DNA of 5,349 nucleotides, taken from Elusimicrobia bacterium RIFCSPHIGHO2_02_FULL_57_9. Its GTDB lineage: Bacteria > Elusimicrobiota > Elusimicrobia > UBA1565 > UBA9628. A program made the translations under genes and the position numbers. Every line of letters begins with the position of its first letter. Position 1 is the stretch's first letter. Below, piece after piece: positions 1 through 5,349 of this stretch. Below the pieces are notes generated by a model. The model saw nothing but the letters and a program-made list of their open reading frames with translations. It had not been told where the DNA came from and made no database searches. Location: NCBI GenBank assembly GCA_001800015.1, contig MGUO01000204.1, forward strand, positions 1 to 5,349, read 5' to 3'.

Positions 1-536
1 CGGCGGCCATGAGAGGGCTAGGCCGCCAGGACGTGGTGATTGGGATCGCGGCTTCGGGCGTAACGCCTTTTGTGCGCGCAGCCCTAAAGGCTGCGCGCAG
101 ACTCGGCTGCCGCACGGTTCTTGTCACGTCTAACGACAACCCGCCTCGAAATCCGGCAGAAATTACTATCGCTCCGCGCGTGGGGCCCGAGGTGATCGCT
201 GGTTCAACCCGCCTTAAAAGCGGGACGGCGGCCAAGCTCGTCTTAAATACCTTGACCACGGCAGCCATGATACGCCTGGGCAAGGTTTACGATCATTGGA
301 TGGTGGATTTAAAGCCGATCTCGCGCAAATTGCGCCTAAGGGCTGCGCGCATCGTCTGCGATCTGGGGCATGTTAAACCGGCACAGGCCCAGGCCTTGCT
401 TAAGCAGTCCGGCTACAGCGTGAAATTATCCGTACTCATGGCCCGGCAAAAGCTTTCCGTGATCCAGGCCCGTTGGCGCTTGGAGCAATACAGCGGCTCT
501 TTACGACGGGCGCTGGAGAGAGGATTCTCAAACTAA
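1..536 (+). CDS. murQ: N-acetylmuramic acid 6-phosphate etherase, C-terminal part (5' truncated by window edge)
   Basis: MurQ cleaves the lactyl ether of MurNAc-6-phosphate to give GlcNAc-6-phosphate and D-lactate, a cytoplasmic step of peptidoglycan recycling. The frame is open from the left edge, so the ATG at 9 is probably internal. About 177 residues are visible, against roughly 300 for the family, so the N-terminal part, including most of the active site, lies outside. Recognisable family blocks are DVVIGIAASG (bases 33-59), the second SIS-domain signature GPEVIAGSTRLKSGTAAK (183-236), then LVLNTLTTAAMIRLGKVY, and the C-terminal helical tail ending near LEQYSGSLRRAL, which matches the MurQ C-terminus. 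After GIAASG the family usually has Arg-Thr-Pro; here it is Val-Thr-Pro. The stop TAA (534-536) shares its last A with the ATG of the next gene. A general SIS-family sugar-phosphate protein is the alternative, but the GSTR and LVLN blocks favour MurQ. Confidence 0.88.
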   Translation, partial: AAMRGLGRQDVVIGIAASGVTPFVRAALKAARRLGCRTVLVTSNDNPPRNPAEITIAPRVGPEVIAGSTRLKSGTAAKLVLNTLTTAAMIRLGKVYDHWMVDLKPISRKLRLRAARIVCDLGHVKPAQAQALLKQSGYSVKLSVLMARQKLSVIQARWRLEQYSGSLRRALERGFSN

Positions 537-1537
537 TGAAAGGCAAGGTACAGATCGAGGCAATCAGCAGCCAGCTGCTCAAAGGCAATCCTTTGCGGGA
601 TCCCTCCATGCGGGAAGTGCCGGTTTATTTGCCGCCTTCTTACGGAACTAAGCGTGGCCAACGCTACCCGGTGATTTATTATCTCACCGGTTTTACCGGT
701 ACCGGTAGGGCCATTATCAACTATAACCCCTGGAAAGAAAATTTAGTGGAAAGGCTGGACCGTTTGATTGCCACGGGCAAGGCGCGCGAATGCATTCTTG
801 TGATTCCCGACTGTTTCACGGCTTATGGCGGCAGCCAATATGTGAATTCCTCAGCCACCGGCCGTTATGAGGATCATATCATCCAAGAATTAGTCCCTTT
901 TATGGAAGATAAATTCTCCAGCAGCCGTCAGGCTTCCGGCCGCGCGCTGATGGGCAAATCCAGCGGCGGCTACGGCGCGGTGATGCTGGGCATGAAATAT
1001 CCCGATGTTTTCGGCCATGTGGCCGGCCATTCCGGCGACATGTTTTTCGAAGCTTGCTACGGCCAGGATATTTATAAATTCATCGCGGCCCTGCCTAAAT
1101 ACGGCGGCTCAGCGAAAAGTTTTGTGCGTCAATTTCTAGCATCAAAGCATAAGGATCGCTTCGATCATGCCGCCGTCAACATGATCGCCATGGCCGCCTG
1201 CTATTCCCCAAATCTTAAAAGCCCTCTCAAGTTTGATTTGCCCTTTGTCGAACGCACAGGAGAAATCATCCCGCGCCTTTGGAAGCTTTGGCAAGAAAGG
1301 GATCCAGTGGTTGCCGCGGCCAAGCATCGCGCCGCTTTGCGCCGCTTGAAAACCCTGTTTTTTGACTGCGGCACGCGCGATGAATTTTTTCTGCATTTGG
1401 GCGCGCGCAAGCTCTCCGACACTCTTAAGCGTCTGGGCATCAAGCACATCTACGAGGAGCATGGTCTGGGGCATTTTGACATGGCCGAGCGCTACGACCG
1501 CTCCTTTCGGCTCTTGTCCGCCCGCTTAAAGGCCTGA
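536..1537 (+). CDS. Esterase-D-type alpha/beta hydrolase (putative esterase, PF00756-like)
   Basis: A 333-residue predicted serine hydrolase of the esterase D / antigen 85 / enterochelin-esterase-like group; substrate unknown. Features of the fold in order: strand and oxyanion region YPVIYYLTGFTGTG (about residues 44-57), the strand ILVIPDC (87-93), nucleophile elbow GKSSGGYGA with Ser142 in G-x-S-x-G, acidic residue in DCGTRDEF (Asp282), and catalytic His313 in HGLGHFDM. I see no signal peptide, so it looks cytoplasmic. I chose ATG 536 because it overlaps the murQ stop (TAATG) and has GGAGAGAGGA at 515-524 upstream. An in-frame TTG at 473 would extend it 21 residues back into the conserved murQ tail and is less likely. 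The overlap suggests translational coupling to murQ and so possibly a role in cell-wall sugar or peptide handling, but that is inference only. The fold is secure; the function is not. Confidence 0.85.
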   Translation: MKGKVQIEAISSQLLKGNPLRDPSMREVPVYLPPSYGTKRGQRYPVIYYLTGFTGTGRAIINYNPWKENLVERLDRLIATGKARECILVIPDCFTAYGGSQYVNSSATGRYEDHIIQELVPFMEDKFSSSRQASGRALMGKSSGGYGAVMLGMKYPDVFGHVAGHSGDMFFEACYGQDIYKFIAALPKYGGSAKSFVRQFLASKHKDRFDHAAVNMIAMAACYSPNLKSPLKFDLPFVERTGEIIPRLWKLWQERDPVVAAAKHRAALRRLKTLFFDCGTRDEFFLHLGARKLSDTLKRLGIKHIYEEHGLGHFDMAERYDRSFRLLSARLKA

Positions 1538-1603
1538 TCCGTCCTGAAGGCCGGCGCATTTAATTTGCCTTGATCATCACAATTTTGCTATCCTACCAAA
1601 ACC
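1538..1603 (+). other. Intergenic gap before the ribosomal-protein operon
   Basis: These 66 bases separate the murQ-esterase pair from rplU. The first part has only a weak 5-bp inverted repeat (GGCCT, 1531-1535, with AGGCC, about 1548-1552) and no T-run directly after it, so I do not call a terminator. The second half is more AT-rich than its surroundings and holds the promoter candidate listed separately. No small gene is visible. Confidence 0.6.
1565..1594 (+). promoter_or_regulatory. Candidate sigma-70-type extended -10 promoter for rplU-rpmA-obgE-hpn
   Basis: TTGCCT (1565-1570) matches the -35 consensus at four of six positions. An 18-base spacer follows, then TATCCT (1589-1594), also four of six, preceded by TGC at 1586-1588, which makes an extended -10. 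It lies in the only clear gap before the operon. Counting from the hexamer, transcription would start near A1601, three bases before the rplU ATG, giving an almost leaderless message. The hexamers are imperfect and the call rests on inspection alone. Confidence 0.4.
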
Positions 1604-1915
1604 ATGTACGCTATTATTGAGACGGGCGGAAAACAATTCTGGGTCACCCCCGGCGAGACCATCCGGGTCGAGAAGCTCGATGCCGAAAAAGGCAAAGAAC
1701 TGACGTTTGAGGCTTTATGGGCCGTGGGCGACACCAAGGAAGGCCAGGAGCCCGCCTCCGCGCGCAAGGCTGCCGTGCTCGCCGAGGTCGTGGGCCAGAA
1801 GCGAGGCCCGAAAATATTGGTTTTTAAAAAACGGCCCAAAAAGGCCTATAAAAAGATGCGGGGCCACCGTCAGAATTTGACGGAGATCCTGATCAAATCC
1901 ATCTCTTTCAACTGA
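1604..1915 (+). CDS. rplU: 50S ribosomal protein L21
   Basis: L21 is a small protein of the large ribosomal subunit that binds 23S rRNA. The 103-residue product has the length of E. coli L21 and the expected landmarks: N-terminal MYAIIETGGKQ, the VEKLD segment (22-26), a variable acidic middle (about 41-55), the AEVVGQKRGPKILVFKK strand region (60-76), a lysine-rich rRNA-binding stretch (about 75-85) and the signature GHRQ (87-90) followed by a C-terminal strand. It is the first gene of the conserved rplU-rpmA-obgE cluster. No purine-rich Shine-Dalgarno sequence precedes the ATG; the upstream bases are TATCCTACCAAAACC, consistent with a leaderless or SD-independent start. The start is fixed by the family's MYAI N-terminus. 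Confidence 0.97.
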   Translation: MYAIIETGGKQFWVTPGETIRVEKLDAEKGKELTFEALWAVGDTKEGQEPASARKAAVLAEVVGQKRGPKILVFKKRPKKAYKKMRGHRQNLTEILIKSISFN

Positions 1916-1922
1916 TAATTTT

Positions 1923-2183
1923 ATGGCGCACACTAAAGCTCAAGGTTCCTCCAGCAACGGACGCGACAGCCACGGTCAACGCCTGGGCGTTAAACGCTAC
2001 GGCGGCCAGAAAGTGTCGGCCGGCATGGTGATTGTGCGCCAGCGCGGCACTAAAATCCTGCCGGGAATCAACGTCGGGCGGGGCAAGGACGACACCTTAT
2101 TCGCCAAAGCGCCGGGCATCGTCACTTTTGAGTGGGCGTATAAGGACAAGAAGCGCGTCAGCGTCTATCAAGCCGCTGCCTAA
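1923..2183 (+). CDS. rpmA: 50S ribosomal protein L27
   Basis: L27 is a bacterial large-subunit protein whose flexible N-terminus reaches the peptidyl-transferase centre and helps place tRNA. The 86-residue product carries MAHTKAQGSSSNGRDS (1-16), LGVKRYGG (21-28), the strand VIVRQRGTK (36-44) and the signature GINVGRGKDDTLFA (48-61). The protein begins directly at MAH with no extra N-terminal peptide of the kind cleaved off in Firmicutes, which argues against that phylum. The early segment reads AHTKAQGS where many bacteria have AHKKAGGS. The gene starts seven bases after the L21 stop with only TAATTTT between, so no Shine-Dalgarno sequence is visible and coupling or an SD-independent start is likely. 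Confidence 0.97.
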   Translation: MAHTKAQGSSSNGRDSHGQRLGVKRYGGQKVSAGMVIVRQRGTKILPGINVGRGKDDTLFAKAPGIVTFEWAYKDKKRVSVYQAAA

Positions 2184-2251
2184 ACCGTTTTTCATTAAAA
2201 TGAGCGCGCCCGCGCTCGGCCCGCCGCAGGCGCCCAAGCGGGAAATCTTCC
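2184..2251 (+). other. rpmA-obgE spacer with GC hairpin and short out-of-frame ORF
   Basis: This 68-base spacer is the largest gap inside the operon. It begins AT-rich (a T5 run at 2188-2192, then TTAAAA) and becomes very GC-rich. An exact 6-bp inverted repeat, GAGCGC (2202-2207) and GCGCTC (2212-2217), with a four-base loop could form a hairpin. No T-run follows on the + strand, so it is not an intrinsic terminator for rpmA. An ATG at 2200 opens a 22-codon ORF ending at 2268, 17 bases inside obgE. GCGGGAAA just before 2247 contains the weak Shine-Dalgarno element GGGA (2240-2243), eight bases before the obgE ATG. Whether any of this regulates obgE is unknown. Confidence 0.4.
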
Positions 2252-3577
2252 ATGAACTTCATCGATAAAGTCCGCATTTTCGTGACCGGCGGCGACGGTG
2301 GAAACGGCTGTCTTGCTTTCCTGCGCGAGAAATTCATGGAGTTTGGCGGACCCAACGGCGGCGACGGCGGCAAGGGAGGGGACGTTTATTTGGTAGCCTC
2401 GCCGCATTTGTCCACCTTGCTGGATTTATCCCTAAGGCCGCATATCGAAGGCAAGCCCGGCAATCACGGCAAGGGCAGCGATAAAACCGGCTCTGCCGGG
2501 TCTGATATGGTGGTCCTTGTTCCCGTGGGAACCGTGGTCTATAAAGACGGCTGTCCCGAGGTCGATCTTGCTCGCGCCGGAGCGCGTTATCTGGCGGCTC
2601 GCGGCGGCCGGGGCGGGCGCGGCAATCTTTCTTTCAAGACGCGACTTAACACGGCTCCGCGCCTGGCTGAAAAAGGGGAGCCCGGCGAGCGAGTCGCCTT
2701 GGATTTGCAGCTTAAGCTCATCGCCGATGTCGGGCTGGTGGGTTTTCCTAACGCCGGCAAGTCCAGCTTGCTGGCTAGAATTTCACAGGCCCGGCCTAAA
2801 GTGGCCGACTATCCCTTTACCACGCTGGCCCCGAATTTGGGCGTGGCTTCCCACAAGGGAATTCATTTCGTGGTCGCCGATATTCCCGGTATCATCGCAG
2901 GGGCTCATCGGGGCAAGGGCTTGGGAATGGAGTTCCTGCGTCATGTCGAGCGCGCGCGAGTGCTGGTTCATCTCATCGATCCCGCGGGCTACGGGAATCA
3001 GAGCCTCCTGGAGGGAATAAAGGCGATTGAAGCCGAGCTTAAGGCTTTTAGCTCCCGTTTAGCGGTCAAGCCGCGGATTCTGGTTCTCAATAAAATGGAC
3101 CTTCCTGAATCCGCGGATGCCTTAAAGCAGCTAAAAGCCAGGCAGCGCGCCCGCCGTCCCTTGGGGATTTCCGCCGCCACCGGCGCCGGTGTAAGCGCCT
3201 TATTGGACCGCATTATCCTCGAGCTTTCGCGCCGTCCCGTCGCCGACACTCTGGCTCCGGCTCCTTTTGGCCAGGTTGCGCGCGTGGACACCGGTTTCCG
3301 CGTCGAGCCCTTGGGCGGAGGGCGCTTTGAGCTTAAAGGGCGTTTCGTGGAGCGCGCGGCCGCTATGCTCGATTCTAGCCTTCCCGAAGCCCTGGACCGC
3401 TTTCAAAAGACCCTTAAGCGCATCGGCGTGGATAAGGCCCTGCGCTTGGCCGCCGTCCAAGAGGGAGACTTCGTGCGCTGCGGCGTCATGGAGTTTGAAT
3501 GGAGCGACCAGCCTTACCGTTCTCTGCCGCGAGCCCGCAGGAATAAGCGCACGCGCATCGGGGTGGGCCGTAAATGA
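2252..3577 (+). CDS. obgE: GTPase Obg/CgtA, 50S ribosome assembly factor
   Basis: Obg is an essential GTPase that binds the 50S subunit late in assembly and links ribosome maturation to growth and stress. The 441-residue product is full length with all three domains. The glycine-rich Obg fold spans residues 1 to about 158, with GGPNGGDGGKGGDV at 32-45. The G domain (about 159-328) has G1 GFPNAGKSS (164-172), the G2 FTT (189-191), G3 DIPG (210-213), G4 NKMD (280-283) and G5 SAATG (307-311). The C-terminal OCT domain covers about 349-417, followed by a basic tail rich in Arg and Lys (426-441). In the switch II stretch the usual IEGA reads IAGA (Ala216). The start gives the family's MNFIDKV N-terminus. 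Its TGA stop overlaps the hpnC ATG by four bases. Confidence 0.97.
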   Translation: MNFIDKVRIFVTGGDGGNGCLAFLREKFMEFGGPNGGDGGKGGDVYLVASPHLSTLLDLSLRPHIEGKPGNHGKGSDKTGSAGSDMVVLVPVGTVVYKDGCPEVDLARAGARYLAARGGRGGRGNLSFKTRLNTAPRLAEKGEPGERVALDLQLKLIADVGLVGFPNAGKSSLLARISQARPKVADYPFTTLAPNLGVASHKGIHFVVADIPGIIAGAHRGKGLGMEFLRHVERARVLVHLIDPAGYGNQSLLEGIKAIEAELKAFSSRLAVKPRILVLNKMDLPESADALKQLKARQRARRPLGISAATGAGVSALLDRIILELSRRPVADTLAPAPFGQVARVDTGFRVEPLGGGRFELKGRFVERAAAMLDSSLPEALDRFQKTLKRIGVDKALRLAAVQEGDFVRCGVMEFEWSDQPYRSLPRARRNKRTRIGVGRK

Positions 3578-4464
3578 ACGCGCTTAAGGCCTATGAGGCG
3601 GAGGTCTTAGACCCTTCGGATATTGCGGCCGCTTACGCCTTCTGCGCGAATTTAGTCGCGTCGCATTATGAGAATTTTCCGGTCGCCTCCCGGTTGCTGC
3701 GGCCTTCCCTGCGCAAGCACGTGGCCGCCCTTTACGCCTTTGCCCGCATCGCGGATGATTTCGCCGATGAACCGGAGCACGAGGGTCATCGCCGCGAAAG
3801 ATTGCTGGATTGGCGCAAGCAGCTCAATGAAGCCGCCTGTGGCCCGGTCGCCGCCGCGCCCAGGCATCCCGTTCTTGTCGCCATCGGACAAACCCTGAGG
3901 GAACTGGACCTTCCCATCGGGCCGTTCGATGACTTATTGAGCGCCTTTCTTCAGGACGTCGAAAAAAAGCGCTACGCGACCTTCAACGAGGTCCTCGATT
4001 ATTGCCGGCGTTCGGCCAATCCCGTGGGGCGGGTGGTCTTGATGATTCACGGCTATCGCGACCCGGAATTATTGCGCCAGTCCGATGCCGTCTGCACGGC
4101 CCTCCAATTGGCGAATTTCTGGCAGGACATCTCGGTGGATCTGAAGCAAGACAGGATTTACATTCCCGAGGAGGATTTTAAGTCCTCCGGTTATTCCGAG
4201 GCCGATCTGCGCATGGGCGTGGTCAACGAGAAGTTTCTTCATCTCATGAAATTCCAAATCAGCAGGACGCGCGCTCTTTTCGAGGAAGGGCGCGGCCTTG
4301 CGGGGCGTCTGTCCTGGCCGTTGTCCTGGGAAATACGCCTGAGCTGGTATGGGGGCCGCGAGATTTTACGTAAAATAAGGAAAATGGGATTTGACACTCT
4401 TTCGGCCCGGCCCGTCCTGGGTAAGGGGGATTGGGTCGTCCTTCTGGTTCGCTCTTTGCTCTAG
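3574..4464 (+). CDS. hpnC: Hydroxysqualene synthase HpnC (squalene/phytoene synthase family)
   Basis: In the three-enzyme bacterial squalene route HpnC converts presqualene diphosphate to hydroxysqualene. The 296-residue all-helical protein has the HpnC signature HYENFPVAS (31-39), the first aspartate-rich motif DDFADE (61-66) and the second motif NFWQDISVDLKQDRIYIP (181-198), whose Gln184-Asp185 and Asp189 give the QDxxxD form typical of HpnC. The two aspartate motifs bind diphosphate through magnesium ions. The ATG overlaps the obgE stop (ATGA, 3574-3577), and GGGGTGGG (3560-3567) gives a plausible ribosome binding site inside obgE. The last residues (286-296) are hydrophobic, compatible with contact with the membrane. 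A phytoene or diapophytoene synthase is the alternative, but the ENFPVAS motif and the neighbouring paralogue favour HpnC. Confidence 0.92.
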   Translation: MNALKAYEAEVLDPSDIAAAYAFCANLVASHYENFPVASRLLRPSLRKHVAALYAFARIADDFADEPEHEGHRRERLLDWRKQLNEAACGPVAAAPRHPVLVAIGQTLRELDLPIGPFDDLLSAFLQDVEKKRYATFNEVLDYCRRSANPVGRVVLMIHGYRDPELLRQSDAVCTALQLANFWQDISVDLKQDRIYIPEEDFKSSGYSEADLRMGVVNEKFLHLMKFQISRTRALFEEGRGLAGRLSWPLSWEIRLSWYGGREILRKIRKMGFDTLSARPVLGKGDWVVLLVRSLL

Positions 4465-4469
4465 ATAGA

Positions 4470-5318
4470 ATGAACGAGCCAGCACCCGCCGCGGAAAAAG
4501 GCTCGAATTTTTTCCTCGGCTTTCTGTGTCTTCCCAAAACCAAGAGAAACGCGCTTTCGGCGGTTTACGCCTATTGCCGGCTCATCGACGATATCGTCGA
4601 TTCGGGCCATCTGAAAAAAGACGAGGCCAGGCGCCTGCTTGATTTTTGGCGCGCCGAGATAGACCGGCTCTACGCCGGCATGCCCACCCACAGCGTTTCA
4701 GCGCGCCTGCAAGAAGTCCTTAAGGATTTCCGCCTGCCCAAGGAAGCTTTTCTTGAGATGATACGCGGCTGCGAGATGGATTTGGAGCCCGCGCGTTACG
4801 AGACTTTCGAACAGCTTGAGTCTTATATGAAGGGCGTGGCCTGTTCCGTGGGCCGCATGTCGGTTGAGATATTCGGCTATCGGCACACCCCGCCCGAGAA
4901 AATCGCCCAGTTCGCCGACCAATTCGGCTATGCTTTCCAAATGACCAATATCATCCGCGACGTGGGCTGCGATCTGGAGCGGGGCCGCGTCTATTTGCCG
5001 GAGTCCGAGATGAAGCAGGCGGGTTACTCCGTCGATTCGCTGCGGCGGCGGGAACATACCCCGGCCTTCGACCGCTTGATGGAGGGACTGTATAATAAGA
5101 CGCGCGGCTGCTATCAACGCGGGCGCAATATGCTGGATTTCCGTGACAGGCCCGCCATGCTGCCGGCCGAGATCATGGCCCATGTTTACGAGGGCATTTT
5201 GGAAGAGATACGCCGCACCGGTTTTCGGGTGCTTTTTCACCGCGCCGCCCTGCCTTCCTGGCGCAAATTGAGTTTCGCTTTTAAGGCTTGGCTGTATTGC
5301 CACGGGGTGCATGTTTAA
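4470..5318 (+). CDS. hpnD: Presqualene diphosphate synthase HpnD (squalene/phytoene synthase family)
   Basis: HpnD condenses two farnesyl diphosphates to presqualene diphosphate, the first committed step towards squalene. The 282-residue product has the usual length. It shows GSNFFLGFLCLPKTKR (11-26), the first aspartate-rich motif DDIVD (40-44), RYETFEQLESYMKGVA (109-124), a Gly-rich SVGRMSVEIFGY helix (126-137) and the second motif NIIRDVGCDLERGRVYLP (160-177) with Asp164 and Asp168. It is a clear paralogue of the upstream HpnC. I chose ATG 4470, five bases after the hpnC stop. An in-frame TTG at 4431 would add 13 unconserved residues and has a purine run (AAGGGGGA) touching it with no spacing. 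No Shine-Dalgarno sequence precedes ATG 4470, so coupling to hpnC is likely. C30 carotenoid synthase activity cannot be excluded from sequence alone. Confidence 0.92.
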   Translation: MNEPAPAAEKGSNFFLGFLCLPKTKRNALSAVYAYCRLIDDIVDSGHLKKDEARRLLDFWRAEIDRLYAGMPTHSVSARLQEVLKDFRLPKEAFLEMIRGCEMDLEPARYETFEQLESYMKGVACSVGRMSVEIFGYRHTPPEKIAQFADQFGYAFQMTNIIRDVGCDLERGRVYLPESEMKQAGYSVDSLRRREHTPAFDRLMEGLYNKTRGCYQRGRNMLDFRDRPAMLPAEIMAHVYEGILEEIRRTGFRVLFHRAALPSWRKLSFAFKAWLYCHGVHV

Positions 5319-5349
5319 ATGTCTTCCGATATCGTGGTATTGGGCGGCG
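5319..5349 (+). CDS. hpnE: Start of probable hydroxysqualene dehydroxylase/reductase HpnE (3' truncated by window edge)
   Basis: Only ten codons are visible, reading MSSDIVVLGG. This is a beta strand running into the glycine-rich turn of a Rossmann FAD/NAD-binding fold, as expected at the N-terminus of the HpnE amine-oxidase-like flavoprotein that reduces hydroxysqualene to squalene. The ATG directly follows the hpnD stop (TAAATG, no gap) and GGGGTG (5304-5309) lies nine bases upstream as a ribosome binding site. The name rests mainly on gene order, since hpnC-hpnD-hpnE is a common arrangement. A carotenoid desaturase of the same superfamily would start in the same way and remains possible. 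Confidence 0.68.
   Translation, partial: MSSDIVVLGG

Noticed and set aside
473..535. Upstream TTG start that would lengthen the esterase by 21 residues.
   Set aside because: It lies inside the conserved MurQ C-terminus, the added residues look like a frame-shifted shadow, and ATG 536 has a ribosome binding site and the typical TAATG overlap.
686..706. Three ACCGGT hexamers close together in the esterase.
   Set aside because: They encode the Thr-Gly repeats of the LTGFTGTG oxyanion-loop segment and are explained by codon choice.
1531..1575. Possible terminator after the esterase (GGCCT/AGGCC pair followed by ATTTAATTT).
   Set aside because: The stem is only five base pairs with a 12-base loop, the pair partly overlaps the coding end, and a GC stretch separates it from the short T-rich segment.
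2186..2217. Minus-strand terminator (GC hairpin followed by ATTTTAAT).
   Set aside because: No minus-strand gene exists that would need it, and the T-run is interrupted.
2517..3020. A 167-codon + strand frame inside obgE.
   Set aside because: It lies in a shifted frame across the conserved Obg and G domains, and the obgE frame shows every expected motif there.
4455..4471. Promoter-like TTTGCTCTAGAT just before hpnD, resembling the TTTTGCTATCCT before rplU.
   Set aside because: There is no -35 element at a workable distance, its spacing to the ATG differs from rplU, and it overlaps the end of hpnC in a tight operon.
4698..5312. A 204-codon open frame on the minus strand opposite hpnD.
   Set aside because: It is fully antisense to a well-recognised gene, its translation resembles no family I know, and long antisense frames are common in GC-rich coding DNA with biased third positions.

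Overview
The window is a compact, single-strand stretch of a bacterial chromosome. All recognisable genes lie on the + strand and are nearly gapless, with moderately high GC and no mobile elements, tRNA or rRNA genes, or CRISPR arrays. The ribosomal proteins L21 and L27 and the GTPase Obg show it is bacterial. The source looks like a Gram-negative-type, squalene-making bacterium, and the L21/L27 sequence style loosely recalls Elusimicrobiota or similar deep lineages. That placement is a guess from memory and not a result.

Left part (1-1537): the C-terminal half of MurQ, the MurNAc-6-phosphate etherase of peptidoglycan recycling, enters from the left edge. Its stop codon overlaps the start of an esterase-D-type alpha/beta hydrolase of unknown substrate. 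A 66-base gap (1538-1603) follows. It is the longest plausible promoter space in the left half and carries an extended -10 promoter candidate placed so that the rplU transcript would have almost no leader.

Middle (1604-3577): rplU (L21), rpmA (L27) and obgE, the widely conserved 50S-ribosome cluster. A 68-base spacer before obgE holds a short GC hairpin and a 22-codon out-of-frame ORF.

Right part (3574-5349): hpnC and hpnD, two paralogous head-to-head prenyl synthases, then the first ten codons of a Rossmann-fold protein expected to be HpnE. Together HpnD (2 FPP to presqualene diphosphate), HpnC (to hydroxysqualene) and HpnE (reduction to squalene) form the three-enzyme bacterial squalene route, which usually supplies hopanoids. 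The hpnC start overlaps the obgE stop (ATGA) and the hpn genes are 0-5 bases apart, so rplU-rpmA-obgE-hpnC-hpnD-hpnE reads as one transcription unit joining ribosome assembly to membrane-lipid synthesis.

Every gene belongs to a known family. I see no undescribed system. The points worth a second look are the obgE-hpn coupling, the near-leaderless rplU start, the gene starts without a Shine-Dalgarno sequence, and the orphan esterase coupled to murQ.
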